This document shows, one piece after another, positions 12,792 to 17,459 of a stretch of 17,459 nucleotides of DNA (its first letter is position 1; every line of letters begins with the position of its first letter). The position numbers and the translations under genes are program-made. The DNA is from DATBFX01 sp036558305 (GTDB lineage Bacteria; Chloroflexota; Chloroflexia; Thermomicrobiales; UBA6265), in contig DATBFX010000591.1 in the NCBI GenBank assembly GCA_036558305.1, forward strand, positions 1 to 17,459, written 5' to 3'. The notes beneath the pieces are model-generated. The model was not told the origin of the DNA. It did not search any database and saw nothing but the letters and a program-made list of their open reading frames with translations.

Positions 12792-12851
12792 GCCCGGTCG
12801 CGGGCCCCTCATGATGGCTCCGTAAGCCGCCGGAGCGACCGGCGGTGGAGC
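12792..12851 (+). promoter_or_regulatory. Two-hairpin leader just before the membrane-protein/PspA operon
   Basis: Hairpin A is GCCCG-GTCG-CGGGC (12792-12805). Hairpin B has an inner stem CCGCCGG-AGCGA-CCGGCGG (12827-12845) and an outer stem GCTCC (12817-12821) with GGAGC (12847-12851). B ends 2 nt before the Shine-Dalgarno AGGGAGG (12854-12860), so it could affect translation of the first gene. No promoter or known riboswitch core was identified. Confidence 0.5.
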
Positions 12852-12866
12852 ACAGGGAGGCTGGCC

Positions 12867-13442
12867 ATGCTGAATCGGGCCTTCTCGGATCTGGAGGAGG
12901 ATCTTGCCTACGGGTTGGACGTGATCGTCAAGGCCAAGTGGGCCCTCGTCGTCGCGGTGCTGCTGCTGATGCTGTGGGCGCCGGGACCGATCGGGCAACT
13001 GCGGGTGCAAATCCTGGCCTGGTTGCTGGTCGCGGTCCAGACGTTCTACCTCCACGCCCAACTGCTCAAGCGCAAACGCGTGCCGGAGGCGCTCGTCTAC
13101 GCGGCGAGCGCGGTCGACCTGATCGTCGTCTCGGCGCTGATCTTGCTCCAGGGCGGATTCGATTCCAACCTCTACATCTTCTATTTCCCGGCCATCGTCG
13201 CCTTCTCGGTCGCGTTCCGCCCGGAAACGACGGTCGTCTTCGCCTTCGCCACCCTCCTCTCCTACGCCTGCATCTGCCTGGGCGACTTCGGCAGCGAAGG
13301 GGTCACCGACCACGACCTGCAAACCCTCTTGACCCGCCTGATCGCCCTCGCCGCCGTCGCCTTCTGCGGCGCCCTCTACTGGAAAATCGAACAGGACCGG
13401 CGAGTGGCGAGTGGCAAGTGGCAAGTGGCAAGTGACAAGTGA
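12867..13442 (+). CDS. Six-helix membrane protein A, sensor-like
   Basis: The 191-aa protein has six hydrophobic spans, at about 25-41, 46-63, 77-95, 102-118, 121-138 and 154-172. It shares a core with the next gene: A-S-x-V-D-L-I-V-V near 81-88, G-x-x-S-x-L-Y-I-F-Y-F-P-A-I-V-A-F at 97-113, and R-L-I-A-L-A-A near 157-163 followed by Y-W-K-I. The pattern resembles the membrane input half of sensor kinases or cyclases that lack their output domain; this is a comparison by eye. ATG 12867 has AGGGAGG (12854-12860) 6 nt upstream. The last 14 residues (R-R-V-A-S-G-K-W-Q-V-A-S-D-K) and the stop are encoded by the heptamer element, so the native C-terminus was altered. It is first in an operon with membrane protein B and the PspA-like gene. 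Confidence 0.75.
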   Translation: MLNRAFSDLEEDLAYGLDVIVKAKWALVVAVLLLMLWAPGPIGQLRVQILAWLLVAVQTFYLHAQLLKRKRVPEALVYAASAVDLIVVSALILLQGGFDSNLYIFYFPAIVAFSVAFRPETTVVFAFATLLSYACICLGDFGSEGVTDHDLQTLLTRLIALAAVAFCGALYWKIEQDRRVASGKWQVASDK

Positions 13443-13507
13443 CAAGTATCGGGTTTCGGGCTTGTGCGAAGGATTCCTCGCCACTTGCGACTTGCCACTT
13501 GCCACTT
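13399..13507. repeat. Palindromic heptamer-repeat element
   Basis: The left arm, 13399-13447, is seven 7-mers: GGCGAGT twice, GGCAAGT three times, GACAAGT twice. The right arm, 13483-13507, reads ACTTGCG, ACTTGCC, ACTTGCC, ACTT, the reverse complement of the GGCAAGT units. The spacer is 35 nt. The element spans the last codons of membrane protein A and most of the 85-nt gap before membrane protein B. Its plan, short tandem units in inverted arms, repeats that of 2198-2314 with a different sequence. Confidence 0.88.
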
Positions 13508-13527
13508 CGTGTGAATGGAGCACACCA

Positions 13528-14175
13528 ATGAACGACGCGCGGAGTCTCTCGCGGGAGGCCGCGGAGGACATCTACTACGGCCAGGTGGTGACGTCGTGGG
13601 CACGGTGGTTCAACGCCGGGGCGGCGGTGATCCTGGTGCTCTGGAGCGCGACGACCTCGAACGAGCTGGCACGGCTCATCCTGCCGGTGATCGGGTTGGT
13701 CGCGATCAACTTCTTCATGCACGGTCGGACGCTGATGGAGCGACCGGCGAACCGGCTGCTCGTCCTGGCGGCGAGCCTGGTCGACCTGGTGGTGATCACC
13801 GCCTTCGTCGGCTTCTGGCACGAGGACGGCCTGGCCAGTCCGCTCTACGTCCTCTTCTACCCGGCCGTCTTCGCCTTCGCGCTGGTGATGGCGCCGCACC
13901 TGACCGCGGCCTACACGGCGTTGGCGATGGTCGCCTACGTCGCGGCCTGCTTCGTCGCCGACGACCACTTCATCTCGACCACGGCGGACGCCAAACTCCT
14001 CGTCATGCGCCTGATCACCCTCGCCGCCACCGCCGCCCTCGGCGCCTACTACTACCGCGTCCAGCGGCAACGCCGCCGCTCGGCGCCGGCCGCCGGCGCC
14101 CATGCCGGCGGTTGGGACGACTCCGCCGTCGACGCGCCCCGCCTGATACCGTTCGACGAGGCCCGACTCGCCTGA
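13528..14175 (+). CDS. Six-helix membrane protein B, paralogue of A
   Basis: The 215-aa protein has six hydrophobic spans (about 28-42, 47-64, 77-96, 104-121, 125-143, 156-175). Its core A-A-S-L-V-D-L-V-V-I (81-90), L-A-S-P-L-Y-V-L-F-Y-P-A-V-F-A-F (102-117) and R-L-I-T-L-A-A-T-A-A-L-G-A-Y-Y-Y-R-V (161-178) matches protein A. After the last helix comes a basic stretch, R-Q-R-R-R, and a 35-residue polar tail instead of an output domain. ATG 13528 was chosen because GGAG (13517-13520) is 7 nt upstream; the longer frame back to 13411 is repeat-encoded. Its TGA lies inside the Shine-Dalgarno of the PspA-like gene, which implies coupled translation. The two proteins may form a heteromeric sensor or anchor for the PspA-like protein, by inference from gene order. 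Confidence 0.75.
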   Translation: MNDARSLSREAAEDIYYGQVVTSWARWFNAGAAVILVLWSATTSNELARLILPVIGLVAINFFMHGRTLMERPANRLLVLAASLVDLVVITAFVGFWHEDGLASPLYVLFYPAVFAFALVMAPHLTAAYTALAMVAYVAACFVADDHFISTTADAKLLVMRLITLAATAALGAYYYRVQRQRRRSAPAAGAHAGGWDDSAVDAPRLIPFDEARLA

Positions 14176-14187
14176 GGGAGGCGCGCG

Positions 14188-14886
14188 ATGAGCCGGTTCA
14201 AAGCCGCCTTCAAAGCCCGGATCGACGCGCTCCTCGCCCCCGCCCCCGATCCCCGCGTCGTCTTCGCGGATGCGGGGGAGCGGCAGCGGCTGCTTCTCGT
14301 CGCCGTCCGCCGCGCCCTGACCGATCTCAAGGAGGCCCGCCGGCGGCTCGGGACGAGAACGGCGCTGGTCGAGGCGCAGCTTCCGCGGTTCGACGATCAG
14401 GCACGGCACGCGTTGCGGACCGGCCGCGAGGACCTGGCCCGACTCGCCTTGCAACGTCGGCAGGCCGCGCTGGCGGCGCTGAAAGAGTTGGATTCCCAGG
14501 CGCGGGAGATCGAAACCGAGGAAGCGCGCCTGGCGATCGTCGAGCAGCGGCTGGCGGTCCAGATCGAGGGATTGGTCGCGCGCCGCCAGCTCGTGGAGGC
14601 GCGCTACAACGCGGCCGAAGCGCAGGTCAAGATCGGCGAGGCCCTCACCGGGCTCTCCGGCGAGCTGGCCGAACTGGGGTTCGCGTTGGAGCGGGCGGAG
14701 CGACGGACCGGGCAAATGCGGGCCCGGGCGTCGGCGATCGAGGAACTCGTCGCCGCTGGCATCCTCCACCACATCGGCACGGACCCGACGGCCGGCATGA
14801 CCGCGGCGCTCGACCGGCTGGACGACGAGCGGGCAGTCGACGCCCGACTCGCGGAACTCAAGCGAGACCTGGATCGCGCAGACTGA
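14188..14886 (+). CDS. PspA/IM30 (Vipp1) family protein
   Basis: The 232-aa, almost wholly helical protein matches PspA/IM30 in length and pattern. An amphipathic start, M-S-R-F-K-A-A-F-K-A-R-I-D-A-L-L (1-16), is followed by D-P-R-V-V-F and then long coiled coils. These hold A-R-H-A-L-R-T-G-R-E-D-L-A-R-L-A-L (72-88), the conserved ALxxGREDLAxxAL-type block, and R-A-S-A-I-E-E-L near 180. PspA and Vipp1 are ESCRT-III-like proteins that bind stressed membranes. Divergence is high, so PspA and Vipp1 cannot be told apart. ATG 14188 has GAGGGAGG (14174-14181) 6 nt upstream, overlapping the stop of membrane protein B. No PspF-type activator or PspC is nearby, so control must differ from the E. coli system. 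Confidence 0.78.
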   Translation: MSRFKAAFKARIDALLAPAPDPRVVFADAGERQRLLLVAVRRALTDLKEARRRLGTRTALVEAQLPRFDDQARHALRTGREDLARLALQRRQAALAALKELDSQAREIETEEARLAIVEQRLAVQIEGLVARRQLVEARYNAAEAQVKIGEALTGLSGELAELGFALERAERRTGQMRARASAIEELVAAGILHHIGTDPTAGMTAALDRLDDERAVDARLAELKRDLDRAD

Positions 14887-14985
14887 ACGGCCGAGGTCGG
14901 ATACGTAACTTTTCGGAGGCGAGACGCGTGGTCTGGTCGTAGACTCCCCGCATCGTACCCACGAGCGGCAGGAGCGGAGGATGAG

Positions 14986-15960
14986 ATGGACGAACAAGGG
15001 CCAAGTCTCCGCGAGGCGCTGGTCGTCTGCGTCATGTACGCGTTGCTGATCGCCGCGATCTTCGTCACCTATACCCGTATCTCGCCGACGCAGATGTACA
15101 ACGTTAGCCACGAAGGCATCACCGGCGGCGCGAGCCGGGTCCTGACGTTCTCGAATTTTTCTCTCTGCTTCGGCGCGCTCGCCGTCCTCGGGTTCGCCGT
15201 GGCGCGACTGACCGGCGACGGTTCGTCGGGGCATCGCCGGATCGTGTACATCCTCGCCGCCGTTGCGACACTGTTGTGTCTCGTAACCGCGCTCCCCGGC
15301 GTCGTCGATCAGAACGACCTCGATGCGCGACCGATCAACGCGATCCCCGCGCTCGGCGTCCTCTTCACGATCGGGTTGACCGTCTATGCCGTACGGACGC
15401 GCGGCGTCGGGAAACCGCTCCCGTGGAGTACGGGAGATCGCCTCAGACTGGTTGCCATCGTCGTCCTGCTGGTCGTCTCGCTGCCCTGGATCCTGGCCGA
15501 TCTCGGCGTCTACGTCGGCGCCATCCCGCCGCTCGACCACGTCTTTATGTCGAAGCAATTGGCCGCCGGCGGCGAAACGCTGCGGGCCGTCCACCTCGGG
15601 CACCACCACGGACTCGACGGCGCCTTCCTCGCCATCTCGGCGCTCATCCTCGGACGGGAGTTGGGTCGCGTCCGCCAACGGTGGCTGCGCACCACCCTCT
15701 CCTGGTACCTCGCCCTCATGGTCGCCTATGGCGTCGCGAACATGATCAACGACGCCTGGACCGAGCAGGTCGTCAAGCGCGGCTGGACCGATTGGACGGT
15801 GCCGAGCATGCTGCGGCCGGACCTCTCCGCCGCCTGGGGTCTCTTGCTCCTGGGGATGGTCGCCCTGCGCTTCCTCGTCTTTCGTCCCGCGATCGAGGAT
15901 GCGTCATCCGGTCGGGCAGGCAAGATCGCAGAACTGGAGACACGGGGTGGGCTCGCCTAA
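14986..15960 (+). CDS. Unknown polytopic membrane protein with a histidine cluster
   Basis: The 324-aa protein has about eight hydrophobic spans (near 10-29, 56-74, 85-103, 119-136, 153-172, 208-224, 236-254, 283-299). I do not recognise its family. The notable part is V-H-L-G-H-H-H-G-L-D-G-A-F-L-A-I (202-217), which places H203, H206, H207, H208 and D211 at the edge of a helix, a possible metal or haem site. Other conserved-looking pieces are L-P-G-V-V-D-Q-N-D (103-111) and V-A-N-M-I-N-D-A-W-T-E-Q (250-261). ATG 14986 has GGAGG (14976-14980) 5 nt upstream; ATG 14981 is out of frame. A 99-nt gap separates it from the PspA-like gene. I see no clear promoter in that gap. Confidence 0.72.
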   Translation: MDEQGPSLREALVVCVMYALLIAAIFVTYTRISPTQMYNVSHEGITGGASRVLTFSNFSLCFGALAVLGFAVARLTGDGSSGHRRIVYILAAVATLLCLVTALPGVVDQNDLDARPINAIPALGVLFTIGLTVYAVRTRGVGKPLPWSTGDRLRLVAIVVLLVVSLPWILADLGVYVGAIPPLDHVFMSKQLAAGGETLRAVHLGHHHGLDGAFLAISALILGRELGRVRQRWLRTTLSWYLALMVAYGVANMINDAWTEQVVKRGWTDWTVPSMLRPDLSAAWGLLLLGMVALRFLVFRPAIEDASSGRAGKIAELETRGGLA

Positions 15961-16046
15961 ACCGGCCGAATCCATCCGGGCGACGGCAGCCGGCGTACGC
16001 ATGCCATAGGGAACACTCGTCATCGGAGCGGATGCGCCAAGGAAAG

Positions 16047-17459
16047 ATGTCGCCGATGGCACGAGCTGTATCCGGGCGAGGCCGGCGTTGGCTTCTGGCG
16101 GCGATCGGGTTGAGTTTGCTCCTGCGGCTCCCCTTCCTGCGACTGCCGATGATCTCCGACGAGGGGGGGTATGCCTACGTCGCGCAGCGCTGGCTCGACG
16201 GGCGCGGCCACCTCTACGACGACCTCTGGGTCAGCCGGCCGCAGGGGATCTTCGCCGCCTACGGGGCGATCCAGCGCACCATCGGGCCATCGGTCGCCGA
16301 TCTGCGCCTCGGCGCCTGGTTGGCGAGCGTCTTCACCCTCGTCTTCGTCTGGCGCTATGCCCGCGCCTGGGCGGGCCGCGGTACGGCGGGGTTGGCGGCC
16401 GCGATCTTCGCGCTCGTCGCGGCGGCACCGACGATCGAAGGCTTCACGGCCAACGCCGAGGTCTTCCTCGCGCTCCCCTCGGCGATCGCCGCCTGGCTGC
16501 TGTTGCGGTTGCGGGCGGACGGTTGGCCGGCCAAGCACCTGCTCGCGATCGGCGGGTTGGCCGGCATCGCCACGCTGCTGAAACCGTCCGGCATCGTCGT
16601 CTTCCCGATCGCGCTCGGCTTCGTCTGGCTCGAAGGCGCGTCCTCGGTGCGCGTCGCGATCCGGCGGAGCGCCGTCGTCACCGCCGGTTTTGCCGCCGCC
16701 CTGGCGCCGGCCTTCGTCCACGGTTGGTTGATCGGCTGGCACAACTTCGTCTTCGCCTCGATCACCTACCGGCTCGCCCACCAGAACAGTCTGACGGTCG
16801 GTCCGCACCACAACTTCGTCGCCCTGGGGTGGATGCTCCTCCGTTCCTGGTGGTTGTGGGCGGCGACGCTGGTGCCCCTCTGGGGCAGACAGCGCGCGAT
16901 CCACGGCCGGCTGATTGCCTCGCTGCCGGGCGGATTCTGGGGACTCGTCCGATCCAGTTTGGAACCGGCGAGCGCCTTGCGACGCGTCCACCCGTGTGGA
17001 CGCGATCCGGGCGGGACCTTGCTGCGGTTGTGGTTGTTCGGGTGTGTCGTCGGGATCGCGATGGGCGGCGACTGGTGGGCGCACTACCTGATTCAGATCG
17101 CCGGACCGCTCGCGATCGGGCTGGCCGTCTTCGTTCGCGATGCCGCCCCGGCGGTGACGCCCTACCGCCGCCTCGCCTTCGGAGCGGCGGCACTGATGCT
17201 GCTCTGCGTCCCCTACCGCGTCGTCGCCCTCGGCGAACCGAACGAGATCAGCCCCGCCCTCTTCCACAACACCGGCTATCCGTACGAGGAGGAGGTCTCC
17301 CGCTACCTGCGCGAGCAAACGCCCCCGGAGTCACCGATCTACGTCGCCTTCAACGACGCCGCCGTCTACTACCTGGCCGATCGCCCCGCGACCTACCGCT
17401 ACTTCTTCAACCAGGAACTGCTCGCTTTCCCGACCGCCGAATCCGACCTCGTCGCCATG
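16047..17459 (+). CDS. GT39/PMT-like membrane glycosyltransferase (3' end missing)
   Basis: The frame is open from 16047 to the window edge (471 codons) without a stop. The protein has a GT-C layout: a first helix, L-L-A-A-I-G-L-S-L-L-L-R-L-P-F (16-30), then M-I-S-D-E-G-G-Y-A-Y-V-A-Q (35-47), whose D38-E39 pair is the family's catalytic acid motif in the first loop. D-G-R-G-H-L-Y-D-D-L (51-60) and S-R-P-Q-G-I-F-A (63-70) follow, the latter in the place of the usual K-P-P. Many further helices come next, then a soluble end with P-Y-E-E-E-V. Relatives transfer sugars from polyprenyl-phosphate donors to protein or lipid outside the membrane. The start is uncertain: ATG 16032, 16047 and 16056 are in frame and none has an ideal RBS. 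Confidence 0.8.
   Translation, partial: MSPMARAVSGRGRRWLLAAIGLSLLLRLPFLRLPMISDEGGYAYVAQRWLDGRGHLYDDLWVSRPQGIFAAYGAIQRTIGPSVADLRLGAWLASVFTLVFVWRYARAWAGRGTAGLAAAIFALVAAAPTIEGFTANAEVFLALPSAIAAWLLLRLRADGWPAKHLLAIGGLAGIATLLKPSGIVVFPIALGFVWLEGASSVRVAIRRSAVVTAGFAAALAPAFVHGWLIGWHNFVFASITYRLAHQNSLTVGPHHNFVALGWMLLRSWWLWAATLVPLWGRQRAIHGRLIASLPGGFWGLVRSSLEPASALRRVHPCGRDPGGTLLRLWLFGCVVGIAMGGDWWAHYLIQIAGPLAIGLAVFVRDAAPAVTPYRRLAFGAAALMLLCVPYRVVALGEPNEISPALFHNTGYPYEEEVSRYLREQTPPESPIYVAFNDAAVYYLADRPATYRYFFNQELLAFPTAESDLVAM

Noticed and set aside
13303..15678. A 791-codon open frame on the minus strand
   Set aside because: It runs antisense to several well-supported plus-strand genes and includes the complement of the heptamer repeat. 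Its product is a run of Asp, Arg, Gln and Glu typical of the reverse complement of hydrophobic genes in GC-rich DNA.
15961..16046. Palindrome GCGTACGC before the glycosyltransferase gene
   Set aside because: It is only 8 bp and isolated; no promoter or terminator could be built around it.
16020..17318. A 432-codon open frame on the minus strand
   Set aside because: It is the antisense of the GT39-like gene, which has clear motifs and membrane helices. The minus-strand product is low-complexity and charged.

Overview
The window is 17.5 kb of high-GC bacterial DNA. It is densely packed, has many GTG and TTG starts, and most genes carry a clear Shine-Dalgarno. No rRNA, tRNA, phage structural gene, transposase or CRISPR array was seen. 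The gene set (Uma2 triplet, stand-alone BtpA, two-BON protein, acyl-CoA and CoA-transferase genes, PspA with polytopic partners) and the GC-rich palindromic spacer repeats suggest a Chloroflexota-like, possibly Thermomicrobia-type, environmental bacterium. That placement is an inference with no marker gene behind it.

Layout. (1) 97-1824 (+): three tandem, gapless 184-codon Uma2-family (PD-(D/E)XK-like) genes. (2) 1875-3441 (-): an overlapping operon of a MerR regulator, a flavin reductase-like protein and a small unknown protein whose N-terminus is encoded by an inserted palindromic repeat. A two-BON-domain protein (3537-4292, +) is divergent from it. (3) 4305-5434: a small two-helix membrane protein and a BtpA/SgcQ protein, bracketed by two inverted copies of a GC-rich dispersed element. 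(4) 5445-8178 (-): an enoyl-CoA hydratase/isomerase, a Methyltransf_24-type methyltransferase and an EamA transporter. (5) 8228-12684 (+): an acyl-CoA dehydrogenase and a CaiB/BaiF CoA-transferase, separated by about 2 kb. That gap holds two AbrB-like/RelE-like toxin-antitoxin modules, an orphan 105-aa gene, and a decayed antitoxin that keeps its promoter and RBS but only its C-terminal 25 codons. (6) 12792-14886 (+): a structured leader, two paralogous six-helix membrane proteins and a PspA/IM30-like protein. (7) 14986-15960: an unknown polytopic membrane protein with a histidine cluster. (8) 16047 to the window end: a GT39/PMT-like glycosyltransferase that runs off the edge.

How they may work together. 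The dehydrogenase, CoA-transferase and enoyl-CoA hydratase could act on a common acyl-CoA substrate, and the toxin-antitoxin array looks like an insertion into the first two. The two six-helix proteins plus PspA look like a self-contained membrane-stress unit, and this is the best candidate here for an undescribed system. The most unusual DNA is the set of short-period repeats (7- and 8-mers), two of them arranged as inverted arms. Two of these elements have been taken into reading frames (2198-2314 and 13399-13507).
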